From: Anaerolineae bacterium
Lineage (GTDB): Bacteria; Chloroflexota; Anaerolineae; JAFGEY01
Length of the DNA stretch: 6,659 bases
Direction of reading: 5' to 3'
NCBI GenBank assembly: GCA_016929205.1
Contig: JAFGJF010000191.1
Location: forward strand, 1-6,659
Below are positions 1 through 6,013 of this stretch, piece by piece (the stretch's first letter is position 1; every line of letters begins with the position of its first letter). The position numbers were made by a program, and so were the translations under genes. Under the pieces are notes generated by a model. That model saw only the letters and a list, made by a program, of their open reading frames with translations, made no database searches and had not been told where the DNA came from.

Positions 1-288
1 ATCGGTGCTGCCATTGTCGACGACAATCACTTCGATCAGCTCGTGCGGGTAGGCCTGGGTGCGCAGACTGTGCAGGCAGTTGCCCAGTGTCTGTTCGCCA
101 TTGTATACAGGGATGATGATCGAGACCCCCTTGGGAGATAAAAGTTCCGGGACGGCGCGGCGGCGGGAGAGGAGCTGCCGCAGCGCGACCTGGACGAGCT
201 GCACCAGCGTCGTCAGGCCATCGACCAGCACCGGCAGAATCAGCCATATCCCCCAGTAAATGGCCAGGCCCAGGATCCGTTCTCTCAT
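1..288 (-). CDS. Membrane-anchored family 2 glycosyltransferase, exosortase-G-associated type (N-terminal fragment)
   Basis: Only the first 96 residues are present; the gene runs off the left edge. Residues about 5-36 form a hydrophobic segment (LAIYWGIWLILPVLVDG) followed by a basic stretch (LSRRR). The GT-A nucleotide-sugar fold then begins with VSIIIPVYNGEQTLGNCL (55-72) and reaches IEVIVVDNGSTD (85-96), whose Asp is the classic GT2 UDP-sugar contact. Family 2 enzymes transfer a sugar from a nucleotide donor at the cytoplasmic face of the membrane; the acceptor cannot be read here. The N-terminal helix before the catalytic domain, and the position directly after XrtG, fit the glycosyltransferase of the exosortase-G cassette (TIGR03111 type, from memory). 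The ATG at 288-286 overlaps the XrtG stop as ATGA, and GAGGA (300-296) lies 7 nt upstream, so the start is well supported and translation is coupled. The exact substrate and the C-terminal half are unknown. Confidence 0.9.
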   Translation of the reverse strand, partial: MRERILGLAIYWGIWLILPVLVDGLTTLVQLVQVALRQLLSRRRAVPELLSPKGVSIIIPVYNGEQTLGNCLHSLRTQAYPHELIEVIVVDNGSTD

Positions 289-905
289 GTTTGCATCCTC
301 TGCTGCAGCCGCTTGTTCAGGACGTGCAGCGTGCCCTTGGTCAGGATGAGCCAATAAAAGGCCGCTACGAGCACAAAAAAGATCAGCCGACCGGCAATGG
401 TGTGGGCGATAAAGATCGAGCGTTTGCCCAGGGCGTGTAAAATCCAAATGATGCTGAGCACGCGAACGATATTGCTGGCGAGTGTCGCCAGCCATCCCAG
501 CAGCACCAGCCAGAGGCGTTTGCCTACCGACCAGGCCGGGTAAAAGAGTACCAACCCGCTCAAGACAGACATCTCAAGCAGGCCGGAACACTCCAGGTCG
601 ACGCGCACCACCGTCCAGCCGGGTTCCTGGAACACGACCCAGACCAAGATGTTGCCCGGCGCGGCCTCAAATATCCGCGTTGGGATGCCCACAACGTGGC
701 TGATGGCGTGGGTGCTGTAGGCAGTTGCTATTTCCAGCCATCGTTCCAGCGGCAGCAGGCGCGTCCCGGCAAAAATCAGCAAAAAGGCCAGTCCGACCGA
801 GGCCACGGTGTAAAAGATCAGCCAGATGCGATAGTGGTGAAAAAAGAGCAGGGCCGCGATCCACAGGACAAAGGCGACGATCAAGATGATGAGGTTTGCC
901 GCCAT
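285..905 (-). CDS. xrtG: Exosortase-family transpeptidase, XrtG type
   Basis: A 206-residue multi-pass membrane protein with about six hydrophobic segments (near 4-22, 28-48, 85-100, 107-126, 130-158 and 165-188). The exosortase/archaeosortase active-site signatures appear in the right order: Cys106 in ECSGL, Arg148 in SNIVRV and His168 in AHTIAGR. Family members act at the outer face of the membrane, cutting substrates at a C-terminal tripartite signal and transferring them to another molecule. XrtG is assigned because of the short length and because a GT2 and a PTPS-like gene lie in the same operon. I chose the ATG at 905: AAAGG (919-915) lies 9 nt upstream and the hydrophobic N-terminus follows directly. 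The frame stays open to 1121, but the upstream part is arginine-rich shadow of the preceding gene. It overlaps that gene by 25 bp and the GT2 gene by 4 bp. Activity is inferred from conserved residues. Confidence 0.88.
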   Translation of the reverse strand: MAANLIILIVAFVLWIAALLFFHHYRIWLIFYTVASVGLAFLLIFAGTRLLPLERWLEIATAYSTHAISHVVGIPTRIFEAAPGNILVWVVFQEPGWTVVRVDLECSGLLEMSVLSGLVLFYPAWSVGKRLWLVLLGWLATLASNIVRVLSIIWILHALGKRSIFIAHTIAGRLIFFVLVAAFYWLILTKGTLHVLNKRLQQRMQT

Positions 906-1579
906 TTGAATCTGCCTTTCGTATACCACGCGATGCCAATGACGGCAGCGGCGATCACGGCTATCCAGGGCCAGCCGAGGACGGGGATCGGCGTCCAGGT
1001 GATATCGCCATCGTTGGGCACACGATCCAGGTTGCTCTGATTCTGGTTTTGACTGGCCCCGGCGTACATGTTGACGGTCTGGTGGGCGTCGATGCCGAGA
1101 TCGGAAAATGAAGCGCGCCACTCGGCGTGTTTGCCGCCCTGGTCTTTAGAATCTCCCCAGTCGCCGCTGCTTGTGCTGATTTGGCTGCCCGTGCCGTCCA
1201 AGATCGTCACCGTGACCTCGCCGGCGTTCTTTCCGGGGCTGTAATGGGCTTGCACCAGACGGTCCTGGGCATCCGTATAATCTCCGTCGTTGTTGGTATC
1301 CAGGTAGACAAAGTAATATACCTTGGCGTTGCTGCTTTCTCTTTCGAGCATCCAATAGATGTGGTCGTCGCCCGGATTGGTGCCCCAATAAAAGGTCAAA
1401 ATGTCTACGTTTGAATTTCCGCCGTCATTGTCGTCTTGCACACTCGGCTGCCCGGCCCAGTCGCCGAACTGGCCATCGATGACCAAGGTCGCCGCCAAAA
1501 CCGGCATAGTCAAGGCCACGAATAGGAGGCCGGCTATAACCCATTTGTAGATCCACGAGCGTCTATTCAACTTGTCCAT
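881..1579 (-). CDS. Secreted protein with C-terminal sorting/anchor signal, probable XrtG substrate
   Basis: 232 residues. The N-terminus is a signal peptide: basic NRRSWIYKW, hydrophobic core 13-27, and a likely cut after Ala29 (VLA|A). The mature part starts with VIDGQFGDWAGQP, an IDG..DW entry common in extracellular beta-sandwich proteins, and is rich in Asp, Asn, Gly and Ser. DTNNDGDYTDAQD (94-106) resembles a calcium-binding loop. The C-terminus has the tripartite layout of an exosortase target: TPIPVLGWP (196-204), a hydrophobic helix (about 205-219), then a basic tail KGRFKWRQ (221-228). This resembles the Firmicu-CTERM type that I recall as paired with XrtG. The sortase gene follows immediately with a 25-bp overlap, which supports an enzyme-substrate pair. 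The ATG at 1579 is preceded by GAGGG and overlaps the upstream gene by 17 bp. No enzymatic domain is recognised. The transferred bond and final attachment are unknown. Confidence 0.85.
   Translation of the reverse strand: MDKLNRRSWIYKWVIAGLLFVALTMPVLAATLVIDGQFGDWAGQPSVQDDNDGGNSNVDILTFYWGTNPGDDHIYWMLERESSNAKVYYFVYLDTNNDGDYTDAQDRLVQAHYSPGKNAGEVTVTILDGTGSQISTSSGDWGDSKDQGGKHAEWRASFSDLGIDAHQTVNMYAGASQNQNQSNLDRVPNDGDITWTPIPVLGWPWIAVIAAAVIGIAWYTKGRFKWRQTSSS
899..994 (-). other. C-terminal tripartite sorting signal of the secreted protein
   Basis: This stretch encodes residues 196-227 of the secreted protein. A short Pro/Gly motif (TPIPVLGWP) is followed by a roughly 15-residue hydrophobic helix (WIAVIAAAVIGIAWY) and a Lys/Arg cluster (KGRFKWR). 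This motif, helix, basic-tail order is the general plan of exosortase and archaeosortase targets. The Pro/Gly segment is the expected recognition and cleavage region by analogy; the exact cut site cannot be read from sequence. A simple stop-transfer anchor would look similar, so the sortase-signal reading rests on the adjacent xrtG gene. Confidence 0.65.
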
Positions 1580-4103
1580 CTGTCCCTCGTTTTGTACCTG
1601 TTTGCCCCCTCTGTAGAAAAAACAGTGCCACCAGGCTCAATAACGCCGCGCCGCTCACCACCTGTCCCAGGACATAGATAGGCGTTTGTTTGATCTGTGT
1701 CCTCACTTGGTGCTGGCCGGCCGGCGCGTCAAAGGCCACCAGGTTTTCAAACGAGGTGACGCGAACCGGCTGCTCGTCAACCAGCACCTTCGTCCCGTCG
1801 TGATGGGCCACCGGTACCAGGAGCGTCTCAGCGCCGTCCAGCACGTAGGTAAAGCTGTAGCCTGCTTGTGACGGTTGGTAGCTGTCCAGGGGCACGGCTT
1901 GGTACGCGTTTTGTTCGCCGGCCGGCAGCGCCAACAGGTTCGCCAGCAGCGCGATCACGGCCGGATCCTGCGTCAGGGCGGCGTGGTAGGGCAAATTCAG
2001 GCCCACAAACCACACGCGCCCCGCCCCATATTGATTATACCCCAAAACGGCGCTTTGCGCACCTAAATAGTCGTGATAAAGGATCTCTACATCCATCCCC
2101 TGCGGAGTGTAGGTTTGCCACATTCCAGACTGCACACGAAACGATTTCATCACGTTGCGCAGATCGTTGTCGCCCTCAATCTGGATCTCGCCGGCCGGCA
2201 ACGAGATCGTTTCGCCCCACACGCCGAGAAAATAGGGTTCGCGGGCCAGCGGATCGTCGGGCACACCGGTCAGGTCGATGACCACATTGACACCGGCCCG
2301 TGCGACCTGCTGCACCAGTTGCTCGGCCTCTTGGCGTTTTTTCCAGCTAAAACCGGACAAAAAGATCGTGTCGTACACAGTCAGCTCGTCGAGGGCGTAC
2401 TCGTCCAGGTTAGTGCGGGTGCCGAGCAAGAGCTGTGGAAAGAGATAGGCCAGGTTTTGGGCGCCACCGCCAATGCCCAGTGCGTGCCAGGTGACACGAT
2501 AGGCTCGCGGCGTGCCGTCACGATGGTAGAGGGTGACCTCTGGCCCGCGATAGTGTGGCAGGAATCCCGCTTTTTCCAACGCGGCAGGCAGGCTGGGATC
2601 GATCTCGGCATCGTGGCGCAGCACCACATCGTCGGCTCCCATCAGAGCCAAGCGGTCGAGCACATAGTTCGTATAGCCCCGGCGCAACCCTTCATTGATT
2701 GCAGCCACGTTGCGGGCCGTGCGCGCGCCCTGGTAGGCCCAGCCATAAAGCTGCTCCCGCCCGCCTTGGGCGGTGAAAAAATACGAAGCGGCGGAACCCA
2801 GTTTACTATAGTCCAGCGTGGCTTCCCGCCAGCCGCGTTGGGCCGGCAGAATCTGGCCGATCGTACGCACGTCGTGGTTTGCGGGGCGGAGATGGATCAT
2901 GAGCAGGGAAAGCGCACTGTCGGCTACCAGGGAGAGCAAAACCAGCGCCGTGAGCAGCATAGATCTGCGTCCCCAGGTCTCGATCCGCCAGATGACGGCC
3001 AACAGCAAGGCAAAGCTGGCCATGCCCAGAAATCGCAGCGGCCAAAAGAGGTTGGACATAGGCAGGGCGCTAAACAGGGTGTTAAAGCCGGGGGTGCTGA
3101 TCAAGATGCCAAAAATCCCGGTAAGGGTCAGGGCGATATTGGAGCCGTCTCTCCCCCGCCGGACAAAGAGCAGTGCCGTGGACACGATCAACAACGCGGC
3201 GCCGGGATAGACAATCTCGGCGTTGCTCAAGCGCAACGTGGGGTTCAGATAGGTGGCCAGCGGAAAGACGGCCAACGCTTCGGTCATCGCCGAGGCGTCC
3301 AACTCGGTGATCCCGCCGGTCAAACTGGGCAGGAGCCACCAGCCGGAGAGCATGACCCCCAAAGCGATGCCGGATAGAGCCCACAAGACGTTTTTGATGT
3401 CGGCAATGCGCCAGGCCCAGTAGAGCAGGGCCAGCAGGGCGCAGCACGCGGCATAGATGGCGGCCATCATGGCATGGCAGAGCACGATCGTCGCAAAGCA
3501 GAGGCTCAGCATGAGGCGATGCCGGTATTTGCCGTCCGGTTCCAGGCCGCGCAGGAGAAAGTAGACGGCCAACGGCAGCAGTGCCATGGCCAGAGTGCGG
3601 GGCAGGTTGCCTTCGGCCAGGGCGACGCGCACGTTGTCCGGCAAAAACGCGTACAGGGCGCCGCCGATGGTCGCCGGCAGCCAGCCGAGCCAACGGCGGT
3701 AGAGCAGCCAGCTCAGCCCGCCGCCCAACGCGCACACAGCGATAAACCAGTTAGCGGCAGCGATCGAGTTGCCAGTTAAGGCGTCGATGGCGATGAGCAA
3801 ATAGTAGGGCAAGGGTGGATAGTAGCGCAGCATTTGCACGCCAACGTACCATCCGGGAAACAGGTCCGGGTAATAGTGCCCCTCGGCTACCTGCTGTGCG
3901 AGGTATTCAGCCTTGATAACATGTCCCAGCGTATCGGATGCCCACGGGTAAAGTTGGATTCCTGCAGGCGGGAAGAGGATATGCCGGTAGACGTACAGGG
4001 TAACCAGCGCGATCAGAGCGATGCTGCCCACCGTTTGCGCACATTGGACAAGTGTCGCCTTTGCTCGGTTTGACGTGCCGGGCACTTGCGTCTCAGTCTT
4101 CAT
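1563..4103 (-). CDS. Large GT-C-like / PTPS-related membrane protein with extracytoplasmic C-terminal domain
   Basis: 846 residues in three parts. Residues 1-405 hold about ten transmembrane helices. The first helix (26-40) leads into a loop with YPWASDTLGH (Asp57) and YYPPLPYYL; an Asp in the first loop is typical of GT-C glycosyltransferases, and the layout matches the 6-pyruvoyl-tetrahydropterin-synthase-related membrane family (PF10131, from memory). Residues about 410-805 look extracytoplasmic and include a possible amidotransferase-like Rossmann region (541-722). A last helix (809-831, IYVLGQVVSGAALLSLVALF) precedes a charged tail. It may transfer sugar from a polyprenyl-phosphate donor outside the membrane; this is inferred from fold, with no substrate evidence. 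The ATG at 4103 is chosen because it overlaps the upstream stop as ATGA. The frame extends 14 codons further up, into the preceding gene. It is far larger than the other cassette members. Confidence 0.8.
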   Translation of the reverse strand: MKTETQVPGTSNRAKATLVQCAQTVGSIALIALVTLYVYRHILFPPAGIQLYPWASDTLGHVIKAEYLAQQVAEGHYYPDLFPGWYVGVQMLRYYPPLPYYLLIAIDALTGNSIAAANWFIAVCALGGGLSWLLYRRWLGWLPATIGGALYAFLPDNVRVALAEGNLPRTLAMALLPLAVYFLLRGLEPDGKYRHRLMLSLCFATIVLCHAMMAAIYAACCALLALLYWAWRIADIKNVLWALSGIALGVMLSGWWLLPSLTGGITELDASAMTEALAVFPLATYLNPTLRLSNAEIVYPGAALLIVSTALLFVRRGRDGSNIALTLTGIFGILISTPGFNTLFSALPMSNLFWPLRFLGMASFALLLAVIWRIETWGRRSMLLTALVLLSLVADSALSLLMIHLRPANHDVRTIGQILPAQRGWREATLDYSKLGSAASYFFTAQGGREQLYGWAYQGARTARNVAAINEGLRRGYTNYVLDRLALMGADDVVLRHDAEIDPSLPAALEKAGFLPHYRGPEVTLYHRDGTPRAYRVTWHALGIGGGAQNLAYLFPQLLLGTRTNLDEYALDELTVYDTIFLSGFSWKKRQEAEQLVQQVARAGVNVVIDLTGVPDDPLAREPYFLGVWGETISLPAGEIQIEGDNDLRNVMKSFRVQSGMWQTYTPQGMDVEILYHDYLGAQSAVLGYNQYGAGRVWFVGLNLPYHAALTQDPAVIALLANLLALPAGEQNAYQAVPLDSYQPSQAGYSFTYVLDGAETLLVPVAHHDGTKVLVDEQPVRVTSFENLVAFDAPAGQHQVRTQIKQTPIYVLGQVVSGAALLSLVALFFLQRGQTGTKRGTDGQVE

Positions 4104-4498
4104 TCCGCAATTTTGAACGTCACATAGTTGGTCGGCGATTCCCACAGGGTGAGCGCATAGAGCGTGGCGTCGGTGCCGCGAAAGGCTTTGTCGAGCTCCT
4201 CGAACAGGTAGGCGACGATGTTTTCGGCGGTGGGTTCCTGGAAGGTGAACGGCGGCACGTCGTTCAAAAAGGTGTCTTCGTAGCGGGCAAAGAGCTGGCG
4301 CATGCGTTCGCGCGTCTGGTCGACGCTGAGCAGCGATTGCTCTCCCAGGTAGCGCGGCCGTCGCACCCGGGCCTCAATTCGCCAGGAGTGAGAATGCGCC
4401 GTTTCATCGCCAATCTTGTGGCGGGCGTTGAAAAAATCGACAATCCCGATTTCGTATATGTATTGTTTGCCGGAAGGCTTTGGACGTAAAAAGCTCAC
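4100..4498 (-). CDS. 6-pyruvoyl-tetrahydropterin synthase / QueD-like protein lacking catalytic residues
   Basis: A 132-residue cytoplasmic protein of the T-fold PTPS/QueD superfamily. The three zinc histidines are present: FNARH (His27) and HSH (His35, His37). YEDTFLNDVP aligns with LDHHYLNDIP of E. coli QueD, PTAENIVAYLFEEL with the PTSE helix, and LTLWESPTNYV with the pterin-contacting Glu segment. The catalytic Cys four residues before the HxH pair is Asp31, and the Asp-His dyad reads Glu-Asp (74-75), so normal synthase chemistry is unlikely. A PTPS-like protein is a defining neighbour of XrtG (TIGR03112 type, from memory); its role is unknown. It is the first gene of the operon. The start is uncertain. 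I chose GTG at 4498 because a promoter candidate sits at 4534-4563 and GAGA lies 7 nt upstream. ATG at 4543 and TTG at 4552 are in frame but lack a ribosome site. Confidence 0.82.
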   Translation of the reverse strand: MSFLRPKPSGKQYIYEIGIVDFFNARHKIGDETAHSHSWRIEARVRRPRYLGEQSLLSVDQTRERMRQLFARYEDTFLNDVPPFTFQEPTAENIVAYLFEELDKAFRGTDATLYALTLWESPTNYVTFKIAE

Positions 4499-4533
4499 TT
4501 GATTTTCTCGGTCAACGCTGTACTGTTTTTTCA

Positions 4534-4563
4534 ATTGTACCATATTGTGCAAGGGGATAGCAA
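4534..4563 (-). promoter_or_regulatory. Candidate sigma-70-type promoter of the XrtG operon
   Basis: On the minus strand, TTGCTA (4563-4558) is followed after 18 nt by an extended -10, TGG then TACAAT (4539-4534). The -10 matches TATAAT at five of six positions and the -35 matches TTGACA at four of six. Initiation near 4527 would give a leader of about 30 nt before the GTG at 4498 and would leave the ATG at 4543 untranscribed. It is a consensus match read by eye only. Confidence 0.45.
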
Positions 4564-4661
4564 GCCATGGTGTTACAGTTTGTCGATGTTTGGGGTTACA
4601 GGCGCCGGACGAGCGAGGCTCATCCTGGAAGAGGGTCGATGGAACCGGGATGGCGCAGCGT

Positions 4662-4689
4662 TTGCCTTACACGAGGAGTCTGGTACAAT
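4662..4689 (+). promoter_or_regulatory. Candidate sigma-70-type promoter of the MFS exporter gene
   Basis: TTGCCT (4662-4667), a 16-nt spacer and an extended -10, TGG then TACAAT (4684-4689), point toward the exporter gene. Transcription would start near 4696 and give a leader of roughly 109 nt, which contains the hairpin at 4724-4771. The nine-base string TGGTACAAT also occurs in the facing candidate promoter on the other strand. It is a consensus match read by eye only. Confidence 0.5.
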
Positions 4690-4723
4690 ATGGGCCTCAT
4701 GTACGCGTCTGCCGCAATCGCTT

Positions 4724-4771
4724 ATGAGTATGAGACCGGGTTTTTAGAGAAAGCCCAATCTCTTATCTCAT
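4724..4771 (+). promoter_or_regulatory. Imperfect hairpin in the leader of the exporter gene
   Basis: Base pairing read directly: 4724-4728 with 4767-4771; 4729-4730 with 4764-4765; 4732-4735 with 4759-4762; 4738-4744 with 4750-4756 (including one G-U). The loop is UAGAG (4745-4749). Interruptions are one bulged base (4766), one T-T mismatch and two C-A mismatches, giving 18 pairs in all. No T-run follows, so it is not a classical intrinsic terminator. It ends about 21 nt before the ribosome-binding site. It could be a regulatory RNA structure, an mRNA stabiliser or a DNA operator dyad; the sequence does not decide between them. Confidence 0.5.
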
Positions 4772-4792
4772 TGGCCTGCTGCCCATCACAAA

Positions 4793-4796
4793 GAGG
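4793..4796 (+). promoter_or_regulatory. Ribosome-binding site of the MFS exporter
   Basis: GAGG lies 8 nt before the ATG at 4805. This decides the start over the in-frame TTG at 4802, which has only 5 nt of spacing. Confidence 0.7.
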
Positions 4797-4804
4797 CTGT
4801 CTTG

Positions 4805-6013
4805 ATGAAAACGTCATGGAAGCGCAATCTGGCCATCCTCTGGATTGCCGAAGTCTTGTCTATTTCCGGGTTTTCGGTCGTACTGCCGTTTTTGCCCTAT
4901 TACGTGCAGGAACTGGGGGTGACCGATTTCAACCAGGTCGCATTTTGGTCCGGCCTGTTGACCTCCTCGCAGGCGGTGACGATGGCTCTCATCGCGCCGG
5001 TGTGGGGGGCGCTTGCCGACCGTTACGGGCGCAAGCTGATGGTGGCACGGGCCATGTTTGGCGGGACGGTGATTATGACCTTGATGGGTTTTGTGCAAAA
5101 CGTGCAGCAGTTGGTGGTGCTGCGCGCCATCCAGGGCCTGCTGACAGGCACAGTGGCCGCGGCGACGACGCTGGTAGCCAGCGGCACGCCGGAGGAGCGG
5201 CGGGGGTCTGCGCTGGGGATGCTGCAGATGGCGATCTATTCCGGGGCGTCGCTGGGGCCGTTGATGGGCGGGTTGATTGCCGATCAATTCGGCCACCGCC
5301 CGACGTTCTGGATCACCGGCAGTTTGTTGTTCGTGTCCGGGTTGATGGTAATGGTGGGCGTGCAGGAAGAGTTTACGCCGCCGGCAAAAAAGGAGGCCGG
5401 GCAGAACAGTCCTTCGATGTGGGCCGGCCTGCTGCTGGTGCTGCAAACGCGGGCTTTGCTGGTGGTGTTTGGCATTCGCATCCTGGTGCGCGGGGCGGCG
5501 CGGGTCATCGGCCCGATTTTGCCGTTGTTTGTCCAGAGTATCACGACCAGCACCAAGGTTGCTTCGCTGACCGGCACGATCTCGGGGCTTGAAGCGGCTA
5601 TGAGCGCGGTCAGCGCGGTCGTTTTGGGGCGTATGAGCGATCGTTTTGGGGCGCGACGGATTTTGATTGCGTGCAGCATGGTGTCTGTCGTGCTCTATGT
5701 GATGCAGGCCTTTGTGCAGACGACGACACAGTTGATGGTCTTGCGGATGTTCAGCGGGCTGGCGATGGGCGGCATTGTCGCTTCGGTTAGCGCCTTGCAG
5801 GCGGCGCTGGTGCCCAAGCAGCGTTTTGGCGCAGTCTATGGCATCGATACCAGCCTGGTGGCGGCGGCGAATGCCATTGCGCCCATGGTTGGCGCGGCAC
5901 TGACCACGACGTGGGGGCTGTCGGCGGCGTTTGTGGGCACAGCGGTGGTCTATGCGCTGACGACGGTGATCATTGCCGTGGCCGTGCCCAGGCGGCAGAA
6001 CCGGCCAGCCTAA
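4805..6013 (+). CDS. MdtG-like MFS multidrug efflux transporter (DHA1 family)
   Basis: 402 residues, the usual length for a 12-helix major facilitator. The N-terminus SWKRNLAILWIAEVL, then VVLPFLPYYVQELGVT, WSGLLTS and PVWGALADRYGRKLMVAR, strongly resembles E. coli MdtG. MFS motif A is GALADRYGRK (68-77), motif B is LRAIQG (106-111), a motif-C-like GASLGPLMGG lies at 147-156 (antiporter type), and the second-half motif A is GRMSDRFGARR (275-285). A hydrophilic central loop (about 188-205, EEFTPPAKKEAGQ) separates the two six-helix halves. It should exchange protons for small hydrophobic or cationic compounds across the inner membrane; the substrate is not readable. It is transcribed divergently from the XrtG operon and its last codons overlap the stop of the converging TPR gene. 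No regulator gene is adjacent. The hairpin in its leader suggests post-transcriptional or operator control. Confidence 0.92.
   Translation: MKTSWKRNLAILWIAEVLSISGFSVVLPFLPYYVQELGVTDFNQVAFWSGLLTSSQAVTMALIAPVWGALADRYGRKLMVARAMFGGTVIMTLMGFVQNVQQLVVLRAIQGLLTGTVAAATTLVASGTPEERRGSALGMLQMAIYSGASLGPLMGGLIADQFGHRPTFWITGSLLFVSGLMVMVGVQEEFTPPAKKEAGQNSPSMWAGLLLVLQTRALLVVFGIRILVRGAARVIGPILPLFVQSITTSTKVASLTGTISGLEAAMSAVSAVVLGRMSDRFGARRILIACSMVSVVLYVMQAFVQTTTQLMVLRMFSGLAMGGIVASVSALQAALVPKQRFGAVYGIDTSLVAAANAIAPMVGAALTTTWGLSAAFVGTAVVYALTTVIIAVAVPRRQNRPA

Noticed and set aside
906..1121. Upstream extension of the exosortase reading frame
   Set aside because: The extra 72 residues are Arg/Pro-rich, lie within the secreted-protein gene and match no exosortase N-terminus. 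The ATG at 905 has its own ribosome-binding site and starts the first membrane helix.
1716..2199. Three copies of the palindrome GCCGGCCGGC (1716-1725, 1917-1926, 2190-2199)
   Set aside because: Each falls in the same frame of the GT-C-like gene and encodes Pro-Ala-Gly (APAG, LPAG, LPAG). Codon choice in a GC-rich genome explains them without a regulatory role.
2073..3377. Long plus-strand open frame of 434 codons opposite the GT-C-like gene
   Set aside because: It lies wholly antisense to a gene with clear transmembrane architecture. Its translation is rich in Gln, Gly, Arg and His with no recognisable domain, as expected from GC-rich third positions.
4104..4145. Fourteen-codon N-terminal extension of the GT-C-like protein
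   Set aside because: It would lie inside the PTPS-like gene. The ATGA overlap at 4100-4103 gives a standard coupled start and the extension adds no domain.
4572..4601. Heptamer GTTACAG repeated at 4572-4578 and 4595-4601 in the intergenic region
   Set aside because: Two 7-base direct repeats 23 bp apart are easily found by chance, and they do not overlap either promoter candidate.
4567..5592. Plus-strand open frame of 341 codons covering the leader and most of the exporter gene
   Set aside because: It is out of frame with the strongly supported MFS gene, its translation is Gly/Arg/Ala-rich low complexity, and it has no supported start.
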